A DNA stretch of 64,000 bases, from contig OZ023267.1 of assembly GCA_964006375.1 (NCBI GenBank), positions 18,972,539 through 19,036,538 of the forward strand, in the 5' to 3' direction. The notes under the pieces were generated by a model. It searched no databases and had not been told where the DNA came from. It saw only the letters and a program-made list of their open reading frames with translations. The position numbers and the translations under genes are program-made. The DNA comes from Tillus elongatus (lineage: Eukaryota > Arthropoda > Insecta > Coleoptera > Cleridae). Positions 47,286 to 60,738 of the stretch are shown here, piece after piece. Position 1 is the first letter of the stretch. Every line of letters starts with the position of its first letter.

Positions 47286-48650
47286 TTTAACCCATTTTGA
47301 AGCTATACATCCTTAAAATCCTGTGACGTCATCGTCTGATGCCGTCTGGTTGTAAAAATCCCTAGAAAATTCCCTAGATTCAAGCTAACCAAAAATCACT
47401 CAAAAAAGTTACTAGAACTGTCTGGTCAAGCATCTGTCAAATGTCGACTGTCAAATGCCATGTCGATAATGCAAAGCTTATACTTAACCACAGTAATTCA
47501 AATGTGTAGTTCAAATGTACCAGTCTGTCGCCCCAACAGACGCGTTACCTACTAATGGGGGTCGCTTAACACTTTTACATTAAAAATGTGTAGAGCAATA
47601 CGAATGTTTCTAAACACCTGACATTTTCTTTTGAAATTTAAATTCAGGTTGAATATAAAGGGCTTAAATATTATTAATTTTTTCTATAATCAAGTCATCG
47701 ACCCCAAATTCATGACATGAAAAAATCTTGCTCCTGAGTCAATTCTTACAACGATGTAAAAGTTATGATTAATTTGCAGCACTATTTTTGGAACACCTGT
47801 ATAAACAGATTAAGTATCATTCATAGAAGGATGGTCAATCTTTCAAATGCCCGAACACAGCAGGTGCGTTATGGTAGCGATGAATATTACAGCAGCTTTG
47901 ATACGAGACAATGTGGTCTTTAGTTTATTTAACTAAACTTTAAATTTCATTACCGTAGCGGATTAATTAGATTTGCCCGATTCTGCAGTTGTTAAAATAG
48001 CCTTGCTATTATAATAGCTATTAAATCTAGCTAAAGCGTTTGTTTCTAACTCACTTATTTGAATGAACACCGTAATTTAAACACAATGGTCTTTAGAGTT
48101 CTTGGCAACCACAATGTTAACAAAACGAAGGAAACTGTAATTTTCACGCCAGAAATATAACGGTAAGCAAGAACTATTCTTCGATACACAACACAATGTA
48201 TTAACTCGAGAACAATATATGGGTTATACATTCATTATTATTTTTACAAATTTTCTTAAAAGCTTGTGATACAATTAATACTGATATACGAGGGCAGGTA
48301 TCTATGCCCCGACCCCTATCTATAAGGTCCCGTCACGGGAGATGGTACAAAAGGGCTCAAGACCTCATTTTGTGGGTATTTTTTCGTAGAAGAGAATAAT
48401 GTGAACAAAAAATCGATGGCATGCTTGGTTCGAAAGAAATAACACATAGTTGCTTTTTTTTTAATGGCAATCATAGTTGCCTGTGAGTCGTCACAGGTAA
48501 CAAGAAAAAATAAGCTAAAAGACGTCTCAGCTTATTTTTTGTTGTGATTCCAATCATATAAGGTGTGATCTGGTTATTTCCATTACTCCTGTCAAACATA
48601 GTTTTGAACTTACGTAGTTCTCCAGCATATTTTTTGTTCCCACAATAAGT
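47286..48650. other. No recognised gene
   Basis: Nothing identified; one decayed GACGCAG-like motif at 47850-47880. Confidence 0.35.
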
Positions 48651-48654
48651 TATA

Positions 48655-48960
48655 TTGTGTACGAATGAAGAGAAAAATGACATGATTTTCTGTTATTCTG
48701 CCAGCAACGGGAATGTCGAAGAAGCTAGTGAAATGTATTTCCCACGATACATGGAAAAAAGGCAGCCCGATAAAAGACTTTTTGCAAAACTGGAAATCAA
48801 TATTAAGGTTTACGGTTCTTTTAACAAACCAAAAACTGAGATGTTGAAATTTAAAGAGGAAGACGAAGAAAGAGTTTTCGTTAATTATAAACCAAGTATA
48901 TCTCCCGGAAAATTGGAGAACAGGGGGGGTGTCAAAAGAAAAGGCCTGTTTTATTCCTAA
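48655..48960 (+). CDS. DUF4817-like helix-turn-helix fragment
   Basis: A 101-codon open frame starting with EEKNDMIFCYSASNGNVEEA, then YFPRYMEKRQPDKRLFAKLE and a GSF motif. The pattern (methionine-rich helix, GN..EA, RYP.R..PD...F, GSF) is that of DUF4817, a short HTH domain common in insect repeats of unknown role. The domain is nearly complete but no downstream partner domain follows; a LINE fragment begins ~30 bp later. Likely a mobile-element remnant. Confidence 0.5.
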   Translation: MCTNEEKNDMIFCYSASNGNVEEASEMYFPRYMEKRQPDKRLFAKLEINIKVYGSFNKPKTEMLKFKEEDEERVFVNYKPSISPGKLENRGGVKRKGLFYS

Positions 48961-48989
48961 ACAGAATAGTTAGCGCCCCTACAAACGTG

Positions 48990-49465
48990 GCACCAGTACT
49001 ACATTATCATAATCAGCCTAACACCCACTTTTCCAAAAACGCTCGAAAAAATAGTCGATAACAAGTTGACAACTTATCTTGCGGATAATAAACTTCTTTC
49101 GCCATACCAACATGGCTTTCCGCAAGCACGAAGCACTAAAACTGCAATTGTTGAATTTGTGAAGCAATTGTCGAACACATTGACAAAAAGGAGGAAGCCT
49201 TGGGGGTTTTTGTGGACTTCTCTAAAGCCCTGACTGTGTACACCATGAGGTCCTTATAAGTTCACTGTTGAAGTAGGGAGTTACAGGCACTACATTGGAC
49301 TAGATTAGAAGTTATCTTACAGACAGAATACAAAGAGTTGTAATATCTAACTCTACCAGTACATACTCATCTAGGACTTTTGGAGTGAGGGTTGTGGTGC
49401 TACAAGGAACAGTTCTTGGACCTATGCTGTACATTGTTTATGCCAACAGCCTACTTCAGTATATA
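48990..49465 (+). pseudogene. LINE reverse-transcriptase fragment
   Basis: TPTFPKTLEKIVDNKLTTYL, LLSPYQHGFPQARSTKTA, KKEEALG.FVDFSKA (frameshifted), VV.QGTVLGP.LY.VY. The catalytic YADD box is not reached before Tigger sequence begins. Different lineage from the CR1/Jockey-like family above. Confidence 0.7.
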
Positions 49466-50346
49466 GCGACAGCATTAATTCAGCCAATGGACCAGAATGC
49501 CATCCGTTTAACGAAACTTTTCGAAAAAGTCTTCTGGCTGAAATTCTAACTAACAAAGAAAAATATCTTGTTAAGTGCCTGAAAAGTTTGAACCTCAAAT
49601 TTGCTGTATGCCTGCTTCACAGCGCTTGGGAGAAAGTTCCACCCAGATCTTTGAAAAAATGTTGGAATAAAATTTTGAAAGCTAACGGTGAACATTTGGA
49701 AGAAGATGATCCTGGCGATTTAATTCCTTTAAGTGTACTAAAGCAACGAATACGACCAGTTGTTGCAGAAGATATTGATGGCGTTTCTACAATGGGGTTT
49801 CTGAATTGGATTGGCGGTGATGCCCAATTGCTTGAGAAGGACCATCTGAGTGAGTTAGGTGACAATTCAGATTCAGATGAAGATGGCATGGAAGCAAATA
49901 CTATCCGGACAAAATTAAGCATAAAGATCCAATCAATCATTTAAACATTATTCTACAGTGGGCAACAGAAAAAAAAATCCGTTAACAGATATTATAACAT
50001 TGCAAAATCTAAAAGAGATTGCGTATGAAAAACTGCAATGCAATAGCCGGCAAGTTAAAATAAGGAATTTCTTTCAATCAAATAAAAAAAACTTGGGAGA
50101 TGATGAAATCAAAGGAAAAGGTGAAAATGATGAACTAGTAGAAATATACGAAAATGATGAGTAGTTTTCATTAAGTGTATTATTATGTATATTACTTTTA
50201 ATATAAGTTTTCATAAGTACGTTTTAATCATTTATTTCAAATCTACGTTCTTTAAAGACTAACTTAAAAATGTTTTGATAATCCGGTTAATTTGCTAATT
50301 CGGTTCGGCCTGGTTTTAATTGGTCCGGATTATCGCGACGTCACTG
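49466..50346 (+). pseudogene. pogo/Tigger-type transposase C-terminus and 3' terminus
   Basis: TALIQPMDQNAIRLTK, then in the next frame KFAVCLLHSAWEKV, LKKCWNKILKA, an acidic tail (DNSDSDEDG). These match the C-terminal part of pogo/Tigger (jerky-type DDE_1) transposases. The 3' terminus is visible: read inward on the minus strand from 50346, CAGTGACGTCGCGATAATCC, flanked by TA (50347-50348), the TA target typical of the group. The 5' half is missing. Confidence 0.75.
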
Positions 50347-50348
50347 TA

Positions 50349-51221
50349 TTGTCTTTTAATGACAAAGTCTCTTTAAAAACATTTTTATCTCAATCTTCTA
50401 TGTTTAATATTTTAAAGATTTTGCATTGTACTTTACTATAAGCTGTTATCTTTGAAAGAAGAATGATTTATTAACTGCTTCAAGTCATAATGTTATAAGT
50501 AAATGTGAGAACCTGGTAATAAATGCACAAACATTGTGTTTACCGAAAACTGACGACTTAACTTCTGTCTCAAAAACACGTCAGCAAGAAGATGCATTAG
50601 CAATAAAGACTAAGATTAATTACTGCAAAACCGAAATTACCGCGGGATTCAGAAACCGCACCAAAGTGCATTCTATTACTTGATATATTACCTCATATTC
50701 AATCTTTCCGGTATGTTGTTCAACACAATGACATTATAAATATGTTTTTAAATCACAACGGCATCATTCGTGTGTAAAATAGATAACAAACCTGGAATTA
50801 TACAGAACATATAAAAAAACAAGCGGTTCCAGAGAATTATGTGAAATGCCGCCTGGCCCACTAAGATTACGATAGCGGTGAGGAATAACAAATGACTGTG
50901 TAAGATTAAAGGATCAAAGTAATAACACGATATGTCGGACTTGGGGCAGACCGACTCATTTATTATCAACTTAAACTTATTTGGTAATACGAATCCTCCA
51001 GGAAAACAGCGTCTTTTCGATGTATTTACGATCAACTAGAAAAGTCCACTGAGCGTCCGATAACCAAAGTGGTAAATGTCAAAATTATCTAGCTACAGAA
51101 TTCAAACATTTTAAGAAGATTGGAATGTAAAAAATCGTTATGCTCATATTAAAGGGAAAATGTGTTCTCATGTCCCTCACAGAATTCTTGGTGGCATGCA
51201 TGGCTCTCCAGAAGCTCTTAA
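50349..51221. other. No recognised gene
   Basis: A 95-codon minus-strand frame (50748-51035) has a hydrophobic stretch but no known domain. It could be the end of the envelope relic beyond the LINE at 51222-52285, but I cannot support that. Confidence 0.3.
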
Positions 51222-51531
51222 TTTATATATATTTTTTTAGTTTCAACAACACACCATGAGGACACATAGCCTAAATACTATCGTACCGTGGGTGTCGACA
51301 AGGAGAAAAGAGGCAACTTGTTAATTCTGGACTTGAAGGAGGTTCGGAGGAGAAGGTAAAACATGTGCCGGCAAGGAACTCCACAACTTGGAAGTCCTCG
51401 AGTCAAAAGAGCGGGCATAACAAGATCTTCTATGTCTGGTGAGCTGGACAGTAAAAGGGTGCGTTCGCTCTGTTCCCCTGGTAGATCTGTCGGGGGCAGC
51501 AGGTGGAGGAACTATGTGCTCGTGCAGATAT

Positions 51532-51568
<37 letters not shown>

Positions 51569-52285
51569 CACCAACGGCACGTCGGTGGGCAAGGGATGGC
51601 GGTCTTTGGGTGAGGGTAGGGTCACCGATGAGACGTATAGCTCTCTTCTTAATGGAGTCCAGGATAGCGAGTGTAGAAGCGGCAGCGGCACCCCAGTTAT
51701 GGGAGCAGTATTCGAGGTTTGGCCTTATTTGTGAAGTATATAAGGTATAGAGATTAACTGCTGAAAAGTATTTGCGAGCCCGGAAGAGGAAACCTAAGTT
51801 CTTAGCAGCCGCTTCTGCAATTGATGTGACATGTTGGAGCCAATTGAGATTTCGATCCACAGAAATGCCAACAAGTGGAACGGACCCATTACTTAGAATA
51901 ACTTGGTTGTTCATTATGATGGGTCTAGGGCTGGTGTATCCCTTATGAGATATAAAGCAAGACTGAGATTTGGTGGAGTTGAATTGTACAAGATGTCTAC
52001 TTCCCCAGTCTAATATTTTTGATCCACAGAGACAGAACCCTCCATAAGTCTGCGATCCTCATCTAATTGGGCTAAAGAGACAAGCTTAGCATATTGTATA
52101 TTTGAGTGGATGGTGCTGTCGTCCGCGTAACTGTGAACTGGGTTGGATGTGCTAGAGTCCTCTCTAGCACATCCGACCCAGTTCACAGTCATTTATGTGG
52201 AGAAGAAACAAAGTAGGGGCTAGAGCTGAACCTTGAGGAACTCCTGCATTAATTGGATACAGTTTAGAGGAATGCCCATCCACGT
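51222..52285 (-). pseudogene. CR1/Jockey-like LINE, 3' half
   Basis: Minus strand: INAGVPQGSALAPTLFLLH, HSYADDSTIHSNIQYA (catalytic box kept), SVDQK, VGISVDRNLNWLQHVT, RLIGDPTLTQR, LAHRRAVGDLSLSLSL..., RYLHEHIVPPPAAPDRS, CYARSFDSRTSKLW and LPAHVLP. The (GA/CT)n run at 51536-51566 is in frame. The 3' UTR ends near GTGTGTTGTTGAAAC followed by an AT-rich tail. 5'-truncated within envelope-like sequence. Confidence 0.82.
51536..51566. repeat. (GA)n array, in frame inside LINE
   Basis: ~31 bp; on the coding strand gives Ser-Leu repeats without breaking the frame. Confidence 0.92.
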
Positions 52286-52289
52286 CCTC

Positions 52290-53430
52290 TAGTTTCAGGC
52301 TTGGAAGTTCGATCTGAATTGTACGTGCTGTTTGGGGTAGCTCTGGAACTGGCATATCGAATGTACTTCTGTGGGTCCTGGACCTGGTTTGTATATCTGT
52401 CCATTTACCATAAGGAAACATTTGCTTTTAAGGGTGGCTATATAAGTTCCCTTAAGTGTCTTATTTTCTTCACGGCCTGGACATTTTAGGTTGGCTTTGA
52501 CATCATCTGGTGTGATTACTATGTACTGTGAATTGCCATATCTTGGAACAGATGTGTTCGTAATTTTGACTGGTTCTTGAACACAGCTTTCGATTGGTTT
52601 TCGTAGGCTGATAAGTCGGACTTCACATGGACTATTGCAATTGGTCTATGCTGGTCTTTATATTGTATTCGCAGAAGTATAGTTGATTCTGTAGCTCTTG
52701 GCATGGGTGACTTCTGAACGCATATAGTTGCCCGTTGAGAAGAAGGTACTTTGAATGTGGGATAATCATTGAGTGGGAATTTTGTTGGTTTGGTACAAGT
52801 ACGAAATACATTTGGTAGAGGGTCTGACTTTTCTATCAATGGAATTTCAAGTTGAAACACAATTTTGTAATCGTTCTGAACGCATTTAATTTTGAAACAT
52901 TTTTCGTAGAGGGTTATATCGTTTTGAGTGATCAATCTTGAATCAGAGGATATTATATATTTAACTGTTGGTTCCAGTTCTCTTTTTATAAACTTAGGGT
53001 TTAATATAGATGTGTGATACGTATCTAATTTAGCAAAAGTTATTGCATTTTCTGTTGTTATTATTATTGATTCTACATTGCTAGCTAATATGTCAATCTG
53101 AGTAAATAATTCCAAAAGCTGAGATCGATTGTAAGCCGACAACTGATCAGCGATTATCATTCTCGTCGCTTACTGAAGTTTATTGATTTTATCTACTTTT
53201 TGATTTTGATTATAAGCCTGTGATGTGATCCGTTGTTAAATTCGTTTATGGCGTCGATCGTGAGTGAGGTTTGTTCTTTCATTAACTCATGCATTTCCTT
53301 CTGCTGATACTTGTTATCTCGCGTATTCTGCGATATATCGTTGCCATAGAGCTCTATATTGTAAAACTCCCAACCAAGCATTTCCAATCGACCGTGTTGT
53401 GGAAGCTCTATCTTGTAAACGGACAATCCT
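52290..53430 (-). pseudogene. Errantivirus/baculovirus-F-type envelope relic
   Basis: Three minus-strand pieces in different frames. 53426-53193 is an N-terminal part with KEQTSLTIDAINEFNNG. 53160-52519 is the longest (213 codons), with the ENAITFAKLDTYHTSIL block and a later VFQLEIPLI block typical of insect endogenous retrovirus Env and baculovirus F-like proteins. 52510-52290 has Cys-containing KCFLMV-type sequence. It would have been a membrane fusion protein; no transmembrane anchor or furin site is visible and frames are broken, so it is inactive. Truncated by the LINE at 52285. No gag or pol nearby. Confidence 0.55.
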
Positions 53431-54084
53431 CAAATGGCGATCTTACCGTGCTGAAGTTTCTCGAGGTCGTCCCGATCCATGACGACAGTTATGGATTTCT
53501 TCTTTAGACTACCTCGACCAACACTGAAACACTGTTTGACATACAGCATCCCACGCGGTAGCAAATTTGTCTGATTGATCCGGCTTCCCGCATACCAACA
53601 ATGCGCCCCCTTTCGAATTCACTTATGGCTGTAATTGTTTCGTAAGCCGCGCCTATTCATAATGACTTACTTAATGACTTAATACATTGAGCAAAAGTCG
53701 CTATGAAATATTGCTTCGAACTGAAGGAAACGCAAATTTAAAAGGATAATTTTTGCGATGAAACCAAATTTTGAAGGTGTACACCTGTTAAGAGACAAAA
53801 CAGAGTAGTATAGAAAATTTTACTGCAATTGGTCGACTCTTACTGGGTGCTCGGATTTTTTGGAAAGTCAGTGTATAACGAAACAAATGCAGGACTCATT
53901 GGATCAACAACACATTGTCCAGGCACATATTTTGAGAATCAAGAGAACATTTGAAATCAACTCGCTATTGCATAAACACAGAATAAGCAAAGAAAACTCT
54001 AAAAATCGAGCAACAATTGACTTCCGCTCCCTGATACACGCTGTGCAATAAAAACGAAGCAGCATAAAAGTTTTATATACATTT
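53431..54084. other. No recognised gene
   Basis: May include leader or upstream parts of the envelope relic; not resolvable. Confidence 0.3.
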
Positions 54085-54470
54085 TATATTATTATTATCA
54101 CTAAACATGACTGTCGTCTATCCCTAGCCTGACCCAGCAGTTCCCTATCGAACCCCCAAGGGAAACAATACTTCGTCAAGTCGATAATAGCAAAAGAAAT
54201 GTCGGGTAAACACTGGTGGAATGTCCGGCAGATCAATGTGGAGGAAAGGGGTATTGAACGCTAAGGATCCCCTTTTTCCAGATAGGATATCTCATTCCAG
54301 GCACGTTCGTTATTTGGCATCACTGTCCCAACTTCTCTTTGCTCACAGTTCTATGTTTCTTACCCTCCTCTAGTCTCAAAGCTAAGGGTTGCATCTTCGA
54401 AAATGAGACGCGTCAGCTTGCACCTAGACAACAGCCCGGTAGCTACTTTACAAATATTACATCTAATGGT
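54085..54470 (-). mobile_element. Possible LINE 3' end with (AAT)n-like tail
   Basis: The minus strand ends GCTAGGGATAGACGACAG, CATGTTTAGTG, ATAATAATAATAT, a tail typical of LINE 3' ends. Upstream, one frame gives EDATLSFETR and AWNEISYLEK. GC-richer than its surroundings. Weak evidence. Confidence 0.35.
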
Positions 54471-54474
54471 AGTC

Positions 54475-55114
54475 TACATAAAATTGCAAAATAATGAAAG
54501 TCTGGAAAGATTATTACAGTAAAATATTTTATAATTATTGTACAATTTACTGACCGTAGGTGTGTTATGGTATTAGTTTCACTTTGTAAAATTTAGTTAT
54601 AGAACATATAATTTAATCAGACGATGAATAGTATTGTTGAGTTCGCCATCTTATAACTATGTCAACCGTGAAAATCCAAATTCAATTTAACATCCTGTAT
54701 CTGTTTAATTTTGATTTTGGGATCGAGGTCAATTCAACAATATTCTAATCTATTTTTTTGTAGGAGATTGTGTTTTTCAAAAGTGTAATTTTATCCTTAT
54801 ATTGTACGAAAAATGGCGGCCAGCGCTATTCCAAACTCAGTAAAGTTTTTCATTAAGCTAGAAACTTTAAATTTAAGGCATGTTATAGAGTCTATTAAGA
54901 CCATTTGATTATTATCTTTAATCATAGTAACAATATTTGGATAGAAAAACTTTCCGAAAAAAAAATTAATTTTTTAGAGAGAAAAACTAGTCCAATTGGG
55001 CTGACCCACGAATTTATCCAAGCTATTAGCAAAAAGAAAGACACATACCATATTTTATTAGAATTGGTCAGTCACTGTTTGGGTTAACGCATCGAAAAGG
55101 GAAATTAATTTTGG
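54475..55114. repeat. Mostly unassigned, with a family A relic at the right
   Basis: 54940-55090 resembles the family A phrases GAGAAAAACTAGTCC and CACGAATTTATCCAAGC. The rest is unrecognised. Confidence 0.4.
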
Positions 55115-55232
<118 letters not shown>

Positions 55233-55400
55233 TGTTTCTACGGACTAAAACACGCTCGTTTGTTATTTTTCTAATGCCTTTCAATCGTGATCTCTAATCA
55301 TAAAAATGTTTTTGTGTTAAAAGCTTGTTCGAGTTAATAAAAGATAAAGAAATTATACGTTGTTGTCGTATAAGATTGTCGTTACCAAAATGTAAAAAGT

Positions 55401-55697
55401 CTGAACGCAGCAAGTGCGTTATAGAAGTGCATTTTCAGAAAAAAAATTTAATAGCCAATATGTATCTCTAATGCAAGCAGTCACCAATTTGGTTACCGGT
55501 GTAACCTATATAGTAGAAACAATGTACCATATTTTATCAAAATTACTTATTGTTTGATGATGTACAAAAATTTTCCGAAAATAAACTCAATATGTTGGTT
55601 CCCTAGTCAACAAATCTTAGGTTAATAACAAATTGAGTAATTGAAATTTGAAGGATTTAATGAACATTCGCTACCAAAACGCACTTACTGCGTCCAG
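55401..55697. mobile_element. GACGCAG-family MITE-like copy without hairpin
   Basis: CTGAACGCAGCAAGTGCG at left; AACATTCGCTACCAAAACGC and ACTTACTGCGTCCAG at right. It preserves the empty site (CATTCGCTACC) for the hairpin insertion seen at 35945 and 42919. Confidence 0.75.
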
Positions 55698-57824
<2,127 letters not shown>

Positions 57825-58139
57825 CGGGACGCAGCAAGTGCGTTATGGTAGCGAATTTTCATTAAATGCTTCAAATTTGAATAGCTCAATTTGCTATTAA
57901 CCTATAAGGTTGACCAAGAAACGAGTTTTTCCGGGAACACTTTAAGTTTACTTTTGGAAATTTTTGTACATTTTCACACAATAAAGTTATTTTTATGAAA
58001 CATGGCACTTTATTTTTACTATATAGGTTATACTGGTAACCAAAATTGATGCCTGCTCTCTTAAAAAGGAAACACACATATTTGCAATTAAAAACATTTT
58101 TATGAAAATTCACTACCATAACGCACTTGCTGCGTCCAG
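57825..58139. mobile_element. GACGCAG-family MITE-like copy, best preserved
   Basis: Inverted ends of ~40 bp: CGGGACGCAGCAAGTGCG, TTATGGTAGCGAATTTTC against GAAAATTCACTACCATAA, CGCACTTGCTGCGTCC. 315 bp. The interior includes the empty piggyBac site (AATTAAAA at ~58087). Confidence 0.8.
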
Positions 58140-58425
58140 AGTTTTTTTTTACATAATCCGTATTTGGTTCAGGTTCTTTGCCTAGATGTTGCGAATTTTG
58201 ACGTTTCAGATCACGACTTTGACGTTTTGGGGACAACTCCAAATTTTTTTCTTTAACTGCCCATAACTTTTTTGTCTTTAAACTTACAGACCTAAATTTT
58301 GGTACGTGGTTTACTCTTTATAATACAAACACGCGTACCAAGATGGGTTACCGTTGTTATGTGGGGAGATAACAAGGAAAGTATTCACCAAATTTGATCA
58401 TAATAAGCCCATTGTTTTTTCAGTT
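58140..58425 (-). repeat. Family A fragment
   Basis: TGACGTTTTGGGGAC, CCATAACTTTTTTGTC, ACGCGTACCAAGATGGG, CACCAAATTTGATC in reverse orientation. Confidence 0.65.
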
Positions 58426-58426
58426 A

Positions 58427-58475
58427 GTGGGGTGGTGGTGTGGGTGGTTGGTGTTGGTGTGGTGTTGGGGTTTGA
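58427..58475 (+). other. G/T-only tract, possible G-quadruplex
   Basis: About 45 bases made almost only of G and T, with GGGG at 58431 and 58467, a GGG at 58441-58444 and many GG doublets. It could fold as a two-tetrad quadruplex on the plus strand; inference only. Confidence 0.35.
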
Positions 58476-58494
58476 AACATACTTGGTTTTCGGG

Positions 58495-58766
58495 TTGAAC
58501 CGCGTCCATAATTTATTAAAAATCGACGTTTCGGCTCCTATTTTGGGCGATTTCCAAGAGGTAAAGAAAAATAGAGATCTCTCTGAGGCCTAGATTGAGG
58601 CCCCGTAATCGCGCTACAACAACCCAACCCACCTTTGTCCACCGCTCTAAGGAGTAGACAGATTGAGGCCTTAGAGTGTCATTACATATTTTCCTTTGCC
58701 TCTTAAAAATGGCTCTAAAACAGGAGCCGAAAGGTCGAGTTTTAATAAATTCTGGACGCGGTTCAA
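58495..58766. mobile_element. Foldback element with ~72-bp arms
   Basis: The left arm 58495-58566 (TTGAACCGCGTCC, AATTTATTAAAA, CGACGTTTCGGCTCCT) is the inverse of the right arm 58694-58766 (AGGAGCCGAAAGGTCG, TTTTAATAAATT, GGACGCGGTTCAA). ~130-bp centre. No ORF. Class not determined. Confidence 0.7.
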
Positions 58767-58816
58767 CAACTCGAGAACCAACTATGTCTCACATTAAAGA
58801 CCGCGGAAATCTTTCC

Positions 58817-58818
<2 letters not shown>

Positions 58819-58885
<67 letters not shown>
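58819..58885. repeat. (TA)n microsatellite
   Basis: 67 bp, followed by family A (TGTTCTAGGGACCC, TTCGCGCTCATCTGAAG). Confidence 0.97.
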
Positions 58886-58888
<3 letters not shown>

Positions 58889-59015
58889 TTTAACGAACCT
58901 ATGTTTTGTGTTCTAGGGACCCAAATTCGCGCTCATCTGAAGAAACTTTTCCAAAAGCGTTTCATCATGACCTTTCTATTAGCGAATTTTCTTAATGAAA
59001 ATTCGCCAAAAGAGT
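58886..59015 (-). repeat. Family A fragment
   Basis: As beside other TA arrays, ending in TTAGCGAATTTTCTT/AATGAAAATTCGCC. Confidence 0.65.
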
Positions 59016-59763
59016 GCCACAATATTTGCATATCTAACCAATTTCTAAACCTTTAAAGTAAAATTACGTAAAATTAAAATTAAGTAAAATTTCATATTCA
59101 CTTTTACATGTGCTTAAAACTGTTTTTTTTTCTTTCAAAAGATAAAAAGGTTTTGCCTTTTTGGCAAAGGAAATGCATTTTTTTACCCAAATCCGTCAAA
59201 TCGATTGTGCTATTTGAAATCTGTTTGTTTTATTTTCAATTTTAATTTTCCCAAAGAACGAACAAAGAATGAACAAAGAACTGAATACGTCATTTAGATA
59301 TGAACACGGTTGGATATGCATACAACAGTTATCATTTTAACTAGGAAATGGGAGTCTATTGTAGTTGTATCGCTAACCATAGAAGCCTTCATGTAAATAT
59401 GTTTGGAAATCAATATTCTGCTTTTATACTAGAGGCAACACCTGTGTCCTATACATTGTGTTATGAAAATTCATTGTCTGATTTGTTCTTTATCAAAAAC
59501 TAACACTACATATTCTAGAAAATTCCAAACAAATGGTACTAAAATAGATTTGATGAAGGCCACGTAAATAAAAAGAAATAATTGTAATATGTATTCAAAA
59601 GTATTGTAACGAATTGCAAGTCTAAACTTAGAGATGTTCTATATACAACGACGCATCGAAAACATGGGTATTTTCGATGCAATGCATCGGTATTATGGCA
59701 TGTGTCGAATGAATAGAAATATATTTGATACATCGATGTATTTTTCTCGCTATATAAATTGCC
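59016..59763. other. No recognised gene
   Basis: Nothing identified. Confidence 0.35.
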
Positions 59764-59766
59764 TAA

Positions 59767-59932
59767 AGCTTAGTTCATACACTCGCGAATCGCGAAAAGC
59801 GAATTGCGAAATCGCCGTGAAATGCACTCCTGTTGGTTCATTTTGAACAATATCGCAATATTACTTAAAATGGACCAATAGGAATCACTTTCGAATTCGC
59901 TTTTCCCAATTCGCGAGTGTATGAACCTAGCT
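59767..59932. mobile_element. Hairpin MITE, 166 bp, TAA target duplication (PIF/Harbinger-like)
   Basis: TAA at 59764-59766 and 59933-59935. The left arm AGCTTAGTTCATACACTCGC pairs with the right arm GCGAGTGTATGAACCTAGCT; pairing continues inward (AAAAGCGAATT against AATTCGCTTTT; TTGGTTCATTTT against AAAATGGACCAA) so the whole element is one hairpin. A 3-bp TWA duplication fits PIF/Harbinger MITEs; the superfamily is inference. Confidence 0.75.
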
Positions 59933-59941
59933 TAAAAAGGT

Positions 59942-60214
59942 CTGGACGCAGAAAGTGCGTTAGAGAGGTGAATTTTCATAAAAATATCAAATGCGAGCAG
60001 GCATCAATCTGATTACCGGTATAGCCTATGTAGTGGAAACAATGTACTGTATTTTATCAAAATTACTTATTGTTTGAAAATGTACAAAAATTTTCCGAAA
60101 CTAAACTTAAATGTTGGTTTCGTAGTCAACAAACATTACGTTAATAGCAAATTGAGTTATGACATTTGAAGGTTTTTAAGAAAATTCGCTACCAAAACGC
60201 ACTTACTGCGTCCA
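59942..60214. mobile_element. GACGCAG-family MITE-like copy without hairpin
   Basis: CTGGACGCAGAAAGTGCG at left; AAATTCGCTACCAAAACGC, ACTTACTGCGTCCAG at right. It also keeps the empty hairpin site. Confidence 0.75.
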
Positions 60215-60654
60215 GATTTTTTTCTTACAAACATGCATCATATTTCGATAAAAAATGCAAAAATGTAACGAATTTGTTCTACGAAAATTAGCTAAAAATT
60301 ATAGACCGTTGAACCATAAACTTCACTAAACCTACAGCGAAAGAATCAACTTAACTAAACCAACAGCCAAAGGATCAGAGAAAGGGTCTATTTGAAATGA
60401 TTTTTTTTTCTTTAACTGTCCATAACTTTTTGTCCTTAAACTTACAGACCTAAATTTTGGTACATGGTTCACTCTTTATAATGCAAATATGTGTACCAAG
60501 TTTGCTTGCCCTTACTTTGTTATTTCCGGAGATATATTCTTTTTTAGAAATAAAACACAAAATTTTCCGGGAAAACGGACTTATCCAAGCCACTTGCAAA
60601 AGGAAGGTACTCACCAAATTTGATCAAGATCGGCCGATTATTTTTTGAGTTATC

Positions 60655-60656
<2 letters not shown>
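60215..60656 (-). repeat. Family A copy leading into a TA array
   Basis: ACAAACATGCATCATATTTCG-type start, GGGTCTATTTGAAATG, TTTTCCGGGAAAAC, CAAGATCGGCCGATTATT, GAGTTATCGGT. Confidence 0.7.

Positions 60657-60734
<78 letters not shown>
60657..60734. repeat. (TA)n microsatellite
   Basis: 78 bp directly after GAGTTATCGG. Confidence 0.97.

Positions 60735-60738
<4 letters not shown>

Noticed and set aside
58690..58766. Hammerhead core in the GAGCCGAAAGGTCG arm of the foldback
   Set aside because: GAAA is preceded by a plausible stem half, but no CTGANGA core is present at the required position.
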